A stretch of DNA of 64,000 nucleotides from Planctomycetota bacterium (GTDB taxonomy: Bacteria; Planctomycetota; UBA8742; UBA2392). The stretch lies in the NCBI GenBank assembly GCA_003576915.1, contig QEVF01000002.1, positions 164,209 to 228,208 of the forward strand, given 5' to 3'. Positions within the stretch are counted from its first letter, which is position 1. Each line of letters starts with the position of its first letter. Of this stretch, positions 8,929-19,036 are shown piece by piece. A program made the translations under genes and the position numbers. The notes under the pieces are model-generated. The model searched no databases. It was not told where the DNA came from and worked only from the letters and a program-made list of their open reading frames with translations.

Positions 8929-10341
8929 TTGAAGCTGTTTTCGCCCATCACGATCCACGGACTCACGCTGGCCAACCGGCTCTGCGTTCCGGCCATGGTG
9001 ACCCGCCTCAGCGGAGAGGATGGCTTCGTCAATGAGGAGATTGTCCGCCGCTACTCGGCTTTTGCGCGCGGCGAGGCGGGCCTTGTGGTCGTGGAGGCCA
9101 TGGCCGTGCATCGCAGCAAATCAGGACCGCTGCTGCGCATCTGTGGCGACGAGTTCAAGCCGGGACTTCGCGAGCTTAGAAGAAAAATGGCCGAAGCTGG
9201 GCCATCTCGCGTCGCGCCGCAGATCATTCACTTTCTCAAGATCTCCCGCAGCGGCTGGCGCCAGAAGGTTAGCGACCTAAGTATTGCGGAGATCCGCCAG
9301 ATAGCGGCGGACTACGCACAAGCCGCAGTCCGGGCGCGCGATTGCGGCTTTGACGCCGTGGAGCTGCACATGGCCCATGCCTACACCCTTTCGAGCTTCC
9401 TCTCGAAGCTCAATGGAAGGCGCGACGATTACGGCGGCAGTCTTGAGAACCGCCTGCGTCTGCCTCTGGAGGTGCTGGAGGGCGTTCGCCGCGCCGTGGG
9501 CAGCGACTTCTGCGTCGGGGTGCGATTTGACGCTGAGGAGTGCATCAAGGGTGGCTACACCTCCGAGGAGAGCCGCGTCATTGCGTGGAGGCTGGCCCAG
9601 GGCGGAGCGGACTACCTTTCGCTCTCGGCCGGAGGCAAGTTTGAAGATGCGCAGCCGCGCCCGGGGGAGCCCCTTTATCCCTACACCGGCTATTCCGGTG
9701 AGCGAACCATGCCCGGTGCCAATCACCCCGATGGCGCGAATCTGCCCATGGTGGCCGCGGTCAAGCAGTTTCTGCGGGAGCGAGGCTGCCAAACGCCTGT
9801 GCTGGCAAGCGGCAAGATCAGCACGCCGGAACTGGCCGAGAAAGTGTTGCTTTCCGGAACGGCGGACCTGATCGGCATGGCCCGTCCGCTGCTGGCGGAC
9901 CCCATGTGGCCGCGCAAGGTGCGGGAAGGCCACTTCGACAGGGTCATTCGCTGCTGCTACGCCAATGTGTGCAAGGCCAAAGATGAGCACTTCCAGACCG
10001 TGACCTGTTTCCTGTGGCCCAAGGGGGCGACCCAGGCGCCCCTCAGCGAGGACCAAGAGGCTCCGTGCTGGCCGCAGGGCGCGGGGCTGGATGCCAGCAT
10101 TCGTCAGGGCCGTGTCACATTGAGCTGGCGGCAGGCTACCGATAACGAGGCCGTCTACGGCTACGACGTCTGGAGGGGGGAGGGCGGAGAGTTGCGCCGC
10201 ATTGCGGCCGTGCCCGCCGGTCTGCTGGCCTACCACGACGCGACAGTTGTCTGCGGGGTGCGATATGAGTACGAGGTAAAGGCCTACGATCTGGCCGGAA
10301 ATCGTTCGATCTCGTCCAATCGCGTTTGCGTTCAGGCCTGA
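8929..10341 (+). CDS. Old-yellow-enzyme-like NADH:flavin oxidoreductase with C-terminal FN3-like domain
   Basis: About 470 residues from a TTG start preceded by GAGG; upstream alternatives in frame exist. The TIM barrel carries the OYE/YqjM segment ELHMAHAY...LNGRRDDYGGSLENR and the FMN-phosphate region SGTADLIGMARPLLADP. A cysteine cluster CCYANVCKAKDEHF...C follows, as in the Fe-S subgroup, but the cysteine spacing is altered. After about residue 375 a roughly 90-residue beta-rich module (VTLSWRQATDNEAVYGYDVWR) looks like fibronectin type III. FN3 is unusual on a cytoplasmic reductase. Probable role is reduction of an unsaturated ring or enoyl-CoA intermediate. Confidence 0.78.
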   Translation: MKLFSPITIHGLTLANRLCVPAMVTRLSGEDGFVNEEIVRRYSAFARGEAGLVVVEAMAVHRSKSGPLLRICGDEFKPGLRELRRKMAEAGPSRVAPQIIHFLKISRSGWRQKVSDLSIAEIRQIAADYAQAAVRARDCGFDAVELHMAHAYTLSSFLSKLNGRRDDYGGSLENRLRLPLEVLEGVRRAVGSDFCVGVRFDAEECIKGGYTSEESRVIAWRLAQGGADYLSLSAGGKFEDAQPRPGEPLYPYTGYSGERTMPGANHPDGANLPMVAAVKQFLRERGCQTPVLASGKISTPELAEKVLLSGTADLIGMARPLLADPMWPRKVREGHFDRVIRCCYANVCKAKDEHFQTVTCFLWPKGATQAPLSEDQEAPCWPQGAGLDASIRQGRVTLSWRQATDNEAVYGYDVWRGEGGELRRIAAVPAGLLAYHDATVVCGVRYEYEVKAYDLAGNRSISSNRVCVQA

Positions 10342-10384
10342 GCACCGCCTCTCTCGATTTTGTGAAGATTCAACAAGGATGGGT

Positions 10385-10431
10385 TTGACGTTCCTGCACC
10401 GGCGCGATAATTGTTATGACCAGTCGGTCAT
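10385..10431 (+). promoter_or_regulatory. Candidate promoter with TetR-type operator
   Basis: TTGACG at 10385 and GATAAT at 10406 form a sigma70-like pair with a short 15-bp spacer. Directly after the -10 lies the perfect inverted repeat ATGACC-agtc-GGTCAT at 10416-10431. GACC/GGTC palindromes of this size are typical TetR-family operators, and the position would block initiation. The nearest downstream gene is the 85-residue ORF at 10479. No TetR gene is seen nearby. Confidence 0.35.
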
Positions 10432-10478
10432 GTTCATGCAGAGACAAGAGGCGGGCACTTCTTTTCACGGGCAGAATC

Positions 10479-10736
10479 ATGACAGCCAAAACCACAACGC
10501 GAGTTGTAGACCGCAAGGGTGTCAAGCTCGTAGTGGGCCAGAGTGTCTACGTTGAAGAAAGCAACATGGTCGGCCAACTGATGGGCGTGACCGAGCAGGA
10601 GGGGGTCTGCCTCGTGCGTCTGGCCGGCACAGGCCAGGTTGTAAGCGTTCCTTCCAAACTTGTGACCATCGCTTCGTGGGAGCAGGTCCGCAAGGGCGGA
10701 AGCCAGGGTGACAGCTCCAAGACTACGCTTTTCTAG
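10479..10736 (+). CDS. Hypothetical protein, small SH3-like beta protein
   Basis: An 85-residue protein. The ATG at 10479 is chosen because the sequence before it (Cys/Arg-rich) looks non-coding and the candidate operator lies there. The body is beta-rich with Gly/Val alternation (GQSVYVEESNMVGQLMGV, then VCLVRLAGTGQVVSVPSKLV), which resembles a KOW/SH3-like barrel. No family was recognised. A separate promoter with a TetR-type palindrome precedes it. Confidence 0.6.
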   Translation: MTAKTTTRVVDRKGVKLVVGQSVYVEESNMVGQLMGVTEQEGVCLVRLAGTGQVVSVPSKLVTIASWEQVRKGGSQGDSSKTTLF

Positions 10737-10789
10737 ATGCGCATCAGGGTTTGACGCAGGGCGGTCCGCAAGGGCCGCCCTGTTGCACT

Positions 10790-11140
10790 TCAGGCGTCAT
10801 AGCCGGCACCGCCTGCGAGCAACTCAACCGCTTGAGGCAGAATGACCAGAACGACAGCACCAGCGCGGCTTGAGGGACGGTGAACGCTGCCTGGGGGATG
10901 CCAAAGGTAGCTGCCCTTTGCCCAGGCTCGCCCAAGATCATCCAGTTCGCCCTCCAGCACGAAGTATTCCTCGCCGCCGGGATGTCGGTGGGGGTGGTAG
11001 CTGGCACCGGGCGCAAATCGCAGCAGCAGACTCAGTCCGCCACCCTCATGTTTGCGCAGCGTCTTGTAACTCACACCGGGCGCATCGGGAAATGCGCGCC
11101 ACGGCATCTCGGCCGTCTGCCTCTGGATTGCTTCGTTCAT
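10790..11140 (-). CDS. Cupin domain protein (ChrR-like)
   Basis: A 116-residue single cupin. Motif 1 is HPHRHPGGEEYFVLEGELDD (two His and one Glu ligand) and motif 2 is GSYLWHPPGSVHRPSS (His ligand). The order and the H-x-H-x3-6-E pattern match the ChrR/cupin_7 type found in anti-sigma factors and in stand-alone redox-stress proteins. No zinc-binding anti-sigma domain precedes it. It is divergent from the ABM monooxygenase gene at 11183, with only about 40 bp between the starts, so the two may share a control region. Confidence 0.8.
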   Translation of the reverse strand: MNEAIQRQTAEMPWRAFPDAPGVSYKTLRKHEGGGLSLLLRFAPGASYHPHRHPGGEEYFVLEGELDDLGRAWAKGSYLWHPPGSVHRPSSRAGAVVLVILPQAVELLAGGAGYDA

Positions 11141-11182
11141 GGCACTAATGTACCCCACAAGGAGCGAGGCGCGAGGTGCTGC

Positions 11183-11491
11183 ATGTTCATCGTCATGAAC
11201 CGCTTTCAGGTGACCCCTGGCCGGGAGCAGGATTTCATGGACGCATTCATGGGTCGAGCACGGGCCATTGACAGCGTGCCTGGCTTTCTTGGCCTGGACA
11301 TGCTCAGACCCCAGGAGGCTGGGGTGTTCATCTCGATGACCCGCTGGGCCACCCAGGAAGACTTTGTGGCTTGGACGAAATCCGATGCCTTCAGGCAGGG
11401 CCATGCACGGCGACACCCGGGCATGTTTCAGGGGCCGCCGGTGCTTGAGCAGTACCATGTGTTCGACACCACCTTCGAGAAGGGAGCCTGA
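11183..11491 (+). CDS. Antibiotic biosynthesis monooxygenase (ABM)-fold protein
   Basis: A 102-residue ferredoxin-like-fold protein. The start at 11183 gives the usual N-terminal strand (MFIVMNRFQVTPGRE), followed by PGFLGLDMLRP and ISMTRWATQEDFVAWTKSDAF, which match IsdG/HmoB-type ABM proteins. These are small dimeric heme-degrading or quinol monooxygenases. Substrate unknown. The next gene starts three bases after its stop. Confidence 0.8.
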   Translation: MFIVMNRFQVTPGREQDFMDAFMGRARAIDSVPGFLGLDMLRPQEAGVFISMTRWATQEDFVAWTKSDAFRQGHARRHPGMFQGPPVLEQYHVFDTTFEKGA

Positions 11492-11493
11492 CG

Positions 11494-12009
11494 GTGGCCA
11501 AACGAAAGAATCCCGGAGTGACAGGGCTGGTGATCGGGGCGATAGTCGTCGGCATCGTCGTCGGCATCATCATCGTGAACCCCGGTTACAGCCCCTCCAT
11601 GAATGTCGAAGTTGACGCGAAAGACATGGCCTACAATCACGCCGAAGGCGCCGTCGCGCCAGTGAACAGGGCCAAGGTCAGCCACATCCTCATCTCCTAC
11701 AAGACGGCGAAATCTCCAGTCCCCGGCCTCAAAGACAAGAACCGCACTGAAGAACAGGCCCGCAAGCTGGCCGAGGAGATATGGGCAAAGTACCGCGAGG
11801 CCAAAGAGGCGGACAGGGACGAGGTCTGGAAGAAACTCCAGGCCCAGTACAACGAGGACAAAGTGCCTCACAGCGAATACACCATCACGCCCGAGGTGAA
11901 CCCTGTTCCGGAGGTCAGGGAGGTCGGCCTGACGACGGCCGTGGGCGCTGCGCGCATCACCATGCCACCAGGGAAGTCAGGGTATCACGTCGTTCGCCGC
12001 GTCGAGTAG
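11494..12009 (+). CDS. Membrane-anchored parvulin-like peptidyl-prolyl isomerase
   Basis: A 171-residue protein with GTG start. It has one N-terminal transmembrane helix (about residues 10-28) and a periplasmic domain beginning AKVSHILISYKTAK. A helix with RTEEQARKLAEEIWAKYR follows, as in PpiC/parvulin domains. The C-terminal strands (GKSGYHVVRRVE) fit the last parvulin strand. The domain is short and contains degenerate segments, so activity is unproven. Likely role is folding of exported proteins. Confidence 0.65.
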   Translation: MAKRKNPGVTGLVIGAIVVGIVVGIIIVNPGYSPSMNVEVDAKDMAYNHAEGAVAPVNRAKVSHILISYKTAKSPVPGLKDKNRTEEQARKLAEEIWAKYREAKEADRDEVWKKLQAQYNEDKVPHSEYTITPEVNPVPEVREVGLTTAVGAARITMPPGKSGYHVVRRVE

Positions 12010-12299
12010 AGCTTTTGCGGATGGAGTGGGCCGAGGTGCCGCGCCGTCGCCGGACGAGCGGATCAAGGAGCACGGACACAGGCGTGGCTGGAGGCCACGC
12101 CGAGGGAGTGCGACGAAGAGACGCGAAGTCCGCCGCAAGCGGCAGCCGGCACAGTCAATCCGAAAATGCTCTGGTGCCTGCAAACTGTCACCGCGGGACC
12201 ACGGGCGCTTGCGCGGCCTTTTTTTCACGATTTCTGTCAGGAAACCGCGTACACTGGTACGCGGGCTGGGCGCCCAATCTGACATTCAAGAGGATTTCC
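12010..12299. other. 290-bp non-coding interval with several hairpins
   Basis: No convincing gene is present. Structures seen are an 8-bp hairpin GGCGTGGC/GCCACGCC at 12081-12101, a terminator-like stem plus seven T at 12191-12225, and an 8-bp perfect inverted repeat CCGCGTAC-actg-GTACGCGG at 12245-12264. The last lies 36 bp before the prenyltransferase-repeat gene and could be an operator or leader hairpin. A small structured RNA ending at the T run is possible but unsupported. Confidence 0.4.
12191..12225 (+). terminator. Candidate Rho-independent terminator
   Basis: A CCGCG/CGCGG stem with an inner GCGC pairing is followed by CC and seven T residues, downstream of the parvulin-like gene. 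The stem is short, so strength is uncertain. Confidence 0.45.
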
Positions 12300-13778
12300 A
12301 TGCGGAAGCTTATTGCAGCCATGGCTGTGGCGATGGCGTTGCTTGGCCTGACACAGCCTTCCACCGCCGAACCTGAGAGCGTGCAACCTCCCCGGCGGGC
12401 CCTTGAAGGCACCGGCGAGGTTCCGGAGGCTGACTTCCAGAATGCTCCGGGAAGCTTTGAAGACAAAGTCGAAGAAGCAGTGGACAAAGGCTGCGACTGG
12501 CTGAAGAAGCAGCAGAACCCCGAGGGTCACTTCGGCAAACTGCCGCCCAATCCGCCCACCTACGGTGGGGGAGAGCCCCACAAGTACGAAGTCGGGCGCA
12601 CGGCTTTCCCGCTATGGGCGCTCTGCAAGTCAGGCGTGTTTCCCGATGAGCCTGAAATCCTCAAAGCTCTCCAGTGGCTGGAGAAGAACTACAACGATGA
12701 GAAGGCACAGCAGGCCGTCACCTACGAAAACGCCTGCGTGGTCAATGCCATTGAGGCCTACTACATCGGCATCTGGGAAGTGGCCGATCGCAAGCTGACG
12801 CCGGCCAAGCGCAAGAAGGAAGGCATCAAGCGCTGGGGAACCGAGGAAAAGGGCGCCAAGAAGGCCAAGCACGAGAAGAAGGATCGCAAGCTCAACGTCG
12901 ATCCCAAGCACCGCAAGCTGGCTGAGCGCGCCGTCAAGGCCCTCGACAACGCTTTTCAGCGCGCCTACGGCACCGGCGGCTGGCGCTATCGCAACCCCAC
13001 GACGGACCCGGGCCCCAAGAACGACATTTCAGCTACCCAGTACGCGCTTCTCGGCTATGGCGCCGCAAGCCGCCTCGGCATCGGCTACAAGAAGGAAAAC
13101 CTCTTTGAGGCCTACAAGTTCTTCATTGCAGAGCAGGACAAGGACGGCCCCAAGCTCGTCCGTGAAGCCGCGCCCGATGAGGAGAAACCCGACGACAAGA
13201 AGGGCGACGACAAGAAGAAGGACCCCAACAAGGGAACGGAGGTCCGCAAGTACAACCCCAAGAAGACGGACCGCGCCCGGGGCTGGGGTTATTGCCGCAA
13301 GGACGTTCACATGCAGGGCGATGAACTGAGCTACGGCTCCATGACCTGCGCCGGCATCTGCGGTCTGGTCGTGCTGCGCGGCGAGCTTGAAGACGACCCG
13401 AAGTTCATGGCCAAGTGGAAGCCCCTGGCCGCAGAGTGTGACCAGGCCCTGTCAGACGGGCTGGCCTGGATGGTGCTCAACTGGAGCGTGGAGAACAACC
13501 CGCAGCGCGGCAAGTATCGTTACTACTACTACCTCTACGCGCTGGAGCGCCTGGCCATGTTCGGCGGCCTGGACTACATCGGCAAGCATGACTGGTATTT
13601 CGAAGGCGCCCAGGTTCTGCTGCGTGAGCAGGATGGCTCTGGCATGTGGGACACGAACCAGGAAGTCGATCCTTCGGATGTGTACGACACCTGCTACGCC
13701 CTGCTGTTCCTCAAGCGCGCCACGGACGGCATCAAGCGCCCCGTGCCCGTGTTCACCGGCGAAGACCAGGAAGATTAA
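12300..13778 (+). CDS. Exported prenyltransferase/squalene-oxidase repeat protein
   Basis: A 492-residue protein with a Sec signal peptide (residues 1-24, ending near STAEP). After it come alpha/alpha-barrel repeats of the terpenoid-cyclase type: DWLKKQQNPEGHFG, YEVGRTAFPLWALCKSG, GGWRYRN, DISATQYALLGYGAASRLG and a final GMWDTN...DTCYALLFLKRAT. A Lys/Asp-rich insertion lies around residues 300-330. Such proteins are abundant in Planctomycetota and usually lack cyclase catalytic motifs. Function is unknown, probably periplasmic. A strong terminator follows. Confidence 0.82.
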   Translation: MRKLIAAMAVAMALLGLTQPSTAEPESVQPPRRALEGTGEVPEADFQNAPGSFEDKVEEAVDKGCDWLKKQQNPEGHFGKLPPNPPTYGGGEPHKYEVGRTAFPLWALCKSGVFPDEPEILKALQWLEKNYNDEKAQQAVTYENACVVNAIEAYYIGIWEVADRKLTPAKRKKEGIKRWGTEEKGAKKAKHEKKDRKLNVDPKHRKLAERAVKALDNAFQRAYGTGGWRYRNPTTDPGPKNDISATQYALLGYGAASRLGIGYKKENLFEAYKFFIAEQDKDGPKLVREAAPDEEKPDDKKGDDKKKDPNKGTEVRKYNPKKTDRARGWGYCRKDVHMQGDELSYGSMTCAGICGLVVLRGELEDDPKFMAKWKPLAAECDQALSDGLAWMVLNWSVENNPQRGKYRYYYYLYALERLAMFGGLDYIGKHDWYFEGAQVLLREQDGSGMWDTNQEVDPSDVYDTCYALLFLKRATDGIKRPVPVFTGEDQED

Positions 13779-13797
13779 CGCCGCCGCACCTATGAAG

Positions 13798-13823
13798 AAG
13801 CCCGCCTTCGTGGCGGGCTTTTT
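13798..13823 (+). terminator. Rho-independent terminator
   Basis: A 9-bp stem AAGCCCGCC/GGCGGGCTT with a five-base loop runs directly into TTTTT. It lies between the convergent prenyltransferase-repeat and DUF444 genes. On the opposite strand the stem is followed by a weaker CTTCTTC, so it may act in both directions. Confidence 0.85.
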
Positions 13824-13831
13824 CGTTCTGG

Positions 13832-14944
13832 TCAGCGACCCTTGCCGAGGAACTCGCGAATGGAGGTCAGGATGCCCTCGACGGAGGCAATGTCGCTCGT
13901 GACGACCCGCTCATCGTTGGCATAACGCTGGTCGAGATCGTCCTTGAACTTGCCGCTGCCGTAGGCGCTTCGCACCTGGCCGTAGCAGAACATGTTGCTG
14001 GCGGGAAGCAGGTGTTCGTCAAGGATCTTGAAGCAGGCTTCTGTGTCGTCGGCGCCCCAGTTGTCGCCGTCGGAGAAGTGGAAGGGATAGATGTTCCACT
14101 CCGCCGGATTGAAGCGCTCTTTCACGATGCGGGTGCACAGCTCATAGGCCGTGCTGATCTTCGTGCCGCCGCTCTCCCGCAGGTGATAGAAGGTGTGCTC
14201 GTCCACCTCCTTGGCCTCGGCATCGTGGACGATGTAGACGCTGTGAATGTTTTTGTACTGAGAGCGCAGCCAGGTGTCGATCCAGAAGCTCTCGATGCGT
14301 ACGATCTCCTTCTGCTCATCGCCCATACTGCCCGACACGTCCATCATGTAGACAATGACCGCGCTGTTCTCCGGAATCGGCCGCACTTCCCAACTGCGAT
14401 AACGGCGGTCCTCCCGCTCGGGAACGATCACCGGATTGAGCGGGTCATACTGCCCGCTGGCTATCTGGCGCAAAAGCGCGTGCTTGAACGTCCGCTTGAA
14501 GTGGCGCAGGGACTCCGGACCCACGTTGCGAATTCCTACATAGCGGGACCGCTCGGTCAGTACGGTGTGCTTCCCTTTGGGCTGAATGTTCGGCAGTTCC
14601 AGCTCTTCACCCAGGATCTCGGCCAGTTCCTTGAGGGAGACATCCACCTCCAGCACATGCTCACCTGGCTTGTCTCCGGCCTCTCCACCCTGACCGGGCG
14701 ACTCGTCGCCCCCAAGGGACTGGCCGACTTCACCATCGCCCTGGCCCACACCCCCGGTCTGTTTCTGGCCGAACTTGAAGCGGGGAATGTCGATCTGCGG
14801 CAGGGGGATACTTACCGTGCCCTTGCCCTTGCGCGCCACCAGTTCGCCCTTCGTGATGAACTTGCGCAACTCCTTGCGAATGCGCCCGCGCACAATCTCG
14901 CGGAAGCGGGCATGGTCTCCTTCGATCTTGTGCTGTGTCGCCAT
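13832..14944 (-). CDS. DUF444/YeaH family VWA-domain protein
   Basis: A 370-residue protein. A basic N-terminal region and a Gly/Asp-rich linker (about residues 60-95) lead into a von Willebrand A fold with the MIDAS motif DVSGSMG at about residue 203 and a [10 protein letters not shown] segment near 300. This matches the YeaH/UPF0229 family, which works with the PrkA (YeaG) kinase and SpoVR (YcgB) in starvation and sporulation responses. Here it lies downstream of prkA, with a TPR protein and a glycosyltransferase between, all on the same strand. Confidence 0.9.
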   Translation of the reverse strand: MATQHKIEGDHARFREIVRGRIRKELRKFITKGELVARKGKGTVSIPLPQIDIPRFKFGQKQTGGVGQGDGEVGQSLGGDESPGQGGEAGDKPGEHVLEVDVSLKELAEILGEELELPNIQPKGKHTVLTERSRYVGIRNVGPESLRHFKRTFKHALLRQIASGQYDPLNPVIVPEREDRRYRSWEVRPIPENSAVIVYMMDVSGSMGDEQKEIVRIESFWIDTWLRSQYKNIHSVYIVHDAEAKEVDEHTFYHLRESGGTKISTAYELCTRIVKERFNPAEWNIYPFHFSDGDNWGADDTEACFKILDEHLLPASNMFCYGQVRSAYGSGKFKDDLDQRYANDERVVTSDIASVEGILTSIREFLGKGR

Positions 14945-14977
14945 GCCGTAATCTTAGCACGACATGGCGCGTGGTGC

Positions 14978-16111
14978 TCAGGGCTTTGAGCCTGTCGCGA
15001 TGGACTCGAGCGCAGCGAAAACCTGCTCGGGCTTGATCGCGCCCATGAGGCTCTGGTCCTGCTTGCGGCGCTCCCCCGCAGGTCTGCCGGCGGACAGAAC
15101 CACCGCGCGCGACTGCCTGGGATAGGGGCCCGTCCAGTCGGGGTCGTCTGGGCCAAAGAGCGCCACTGTAGGAACGTCGAGGGCCAGCCCGGCATGCATC
15201 AGACCCGTATCTCCGGAGATGTGGGCCCTGCATGACGTGAGCAATGCCGCGCTTGCCATGAAGGGGAGTCTTCCCGCCAGGGCGCGAGTGGGGGAGCCGA
15301 AAAGGCTGGCGGAGCGGCCCTTGTCCCAGTAGGGAGTCAGGAGCTTGCGGGCGCCCTCGGCCTCATCGGGACCTCCCAGAACAAGGACCGGCGTGCCCCG
15401 GAGGTGCAAAAGCCGGAGCAGAGCCGACCAATGCTCAAAGGGCCAGCGCTTGCTTGCCTGACTACCGCCCATGTTCAGGGCAATGGCTTGCCCCGGTTCA
15501 AGCCCCGCCGCGGCCAGCGCCGACCGCGCCAGCGCCTGATGTTCGGGCGATGGGTACAGCTCCGCGTGCCAGTGGGTGCCGGCAGCGCCTGCGGCACGGG
15601 TCAGTGCCAGCCGCGCGTCCAGGGTGTGCGCTTTGCCGGCGCGGTCTGCCGGTGGCAGCTTGACGGAGTAAAGCAGGCTGAAGGTGTGGCTTTCATAGCC
15701 GATGATGGCCTTGGGGCGGGCCGATGCCACGAGAGGCACGACGTCGGGGTCGTTGGCGTGCTGGATGATGGCCAGGTCAAAGCCGCGCAGTCTGTCGCGA
15801 GTGGCCCGCAGGGACCGAAACTTGCCCGCGTAGGGGATGACTTCATTCAGGCGAGGGTTGCCTGCCAGAAGTTCCAGGCGGCGTCGATCCACAAAGGCGG
15901 CGATGTAGGCGTTGGGAAAACTCTCCCGCAGATCGGCGATGGGGGCGGTGGCGAAGATGGTGTCGCCAATGCCGGTGGTGTTCACCACCAGGATGCGGGC
16001 CCGACTGTCCGGAGCCAGAGGCGAGAACGCCCCAGGCGGGTGCTTGCGTGCCTGGCGGCGCGCCCACAGCAGGGCGAGCTTCGTGGCGAAGGATGGGCGT
16101 TTGGCCGCCAT
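14978..16111 (-). CDS. Glycosyltransferase family 9 (heptosyltransferase-like)
   Basis: A 377-residue GT-B enzyme. The N-terminal Rossmann segment has ILVVNTTGIGDTIFATAPIADLRESFPNA, which is the classic GT9 start (R..GDxxxxTP). The C-terminal half has ALNMGGSQASKRWPFEHWSALL, VLGGPDEAEGA, HISGDTGLMHAGLALDVPTVALFG and the GP..DW..P motif. It would transfer a heptose or related sugar to lipopolysaccharide core, implying a diderm envelope. Position between stress-kinase genes has no obvious functional logic. Confidence 0.9.
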   Translation of the reverse strand: MAAKRPSFATKLALLWARRQARKHPPGAFSPLAPDSRARILVVNTTGIGDTIFATAPIADLRESFPNAYIAAFVDRRRLELLAGNPRLNEVIPYAGKFRSLRATRDRLRGFDLAIIQHANDPDVVPLVASARPKAIIGYESHTFSLLYSVKLPPADRAGKAHTLDARLALTRAAGAAGTHWHAELYPSPEHQALARSALAAAGLEPGQAIALNMGGSQASKRWPFEHWSALLRLLHLRGTPVLVLGGPDEAEGARKLLTPYWDKGRSASLFGSPTRALAGRLPFMASAALLTSCRAHISGDTGLMHAGLALDVPTVALFGPDDPDWTGPYPRQSRAVVLSAGRPAGERRKQDQSLMGAIKPEQVFAALESIATGSKP

Positions 16112-16135
16112 GGAGGCCGCTTTGTGAGCAACCTG

Positions 16136-16801
16136 CTAGAGGAAACTGGCTTTGCACTTGGGACAAAACGGCGCGGCATAACGCATGTAAGTTCCGCACT
16201 TCTGGCAACGCTTGGAGTCGCGGTTGAAGCGCTGCTGCACGTCATTGATCTGCGCGTTGCCCGGAAAGGCCTTGGCGGCCTTGGCAAGCATGCCGGCAGC
16301 CTTGTCGTATTCCTCGGCGGTCATGAACACATCGATCTTGTCGACGACCGACTCGACGTCCTTGTTGTTCAGTCGAAGGCAGAGGTCATAGTAGCGGTGG
16401 GCGGTGGCCCAGTTTCGCTCGCCGCGCGAGATCGTGGCCATGGCCCGCAGCAGACAGCGGTTGCCCGGGCGCTTCTTCACGGCCTGTTCGATGATCTTTT
16501 TGCCCTGCTCGCGCAGCTTGTCCTCCATCATCGGCCCGGCGCTGGCCCAAACAGTCATGCCCAGCCCGTAAACCACCGTACCGGGTTCATCGTCGTAGGC
16601 AGCATTGATGAACTTTTCGGCGAACTGGGCCTGCCCGTCCACGATCTCCCGCATGGCCTGCTCGACCTTGATCTTGGCCATCTCCATTTTCTCGGGCGGG
16701 GCAATGGCGTTGCTGTCCGGCAGGGACATGACATATCGCCGGCCCAGACGGGCAAAGTATTCAAGGAAACGGACGTCAAAGGCTTCTGCGGCTTCAAACA
16801 T
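16136..16801 (-). CDS. TPR-like protein with C-terminal zinc ribbon
   Basis: A 221-residue soluble protein. The middle is helical with TPR-like pairs (RGERNWATAHRYYDLCLRLN, EEYDKAAGMLAKAAKAFPGN). The C-terminus is a zinc ribbon CQKCG...CPKCKASF. No named family was recognised. It is the first gene downstream of prkA on the same strand and may be an adaptor in that system; this is inference from position only. Confidence 0.7.
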   Translation of the reverse strand: MFEAAEAFDVRFLEYFARLGRRYVMSLPDSNAIAPPEKMEMAKIKVEQAMREIVDGQAQFAEKFINAAYDDEPGTVVYGLGMTVWASAGPMMEDKLREQGKKIIEQAVKKRPGNRCLLRAMATISRGERNWATAHRYYDLCLRLNNKDVESVVDKIDVFMTAEEYDKAAGMLAKAAKAFPGNAQINDVQQRFNRDSKRCQKCGTYMRYAAPFCPKCKASFL

Positions 16802-16896
16802 GGGTTGACGTTGTCTTTTGCTCCGTCAAGCTTGTCAACGTCTGACGGCGTGTGAAAGTAACAGCCAGGTCCTGCGGGCAAGTCCCGGAGTAAGGC

Positions 16897-18999
<2,103 letters not shown>

Positions 19000-19036
19000 G
19001 GCGCCAGTGTAACAAACAGCGGGCGGCATTCACGCA

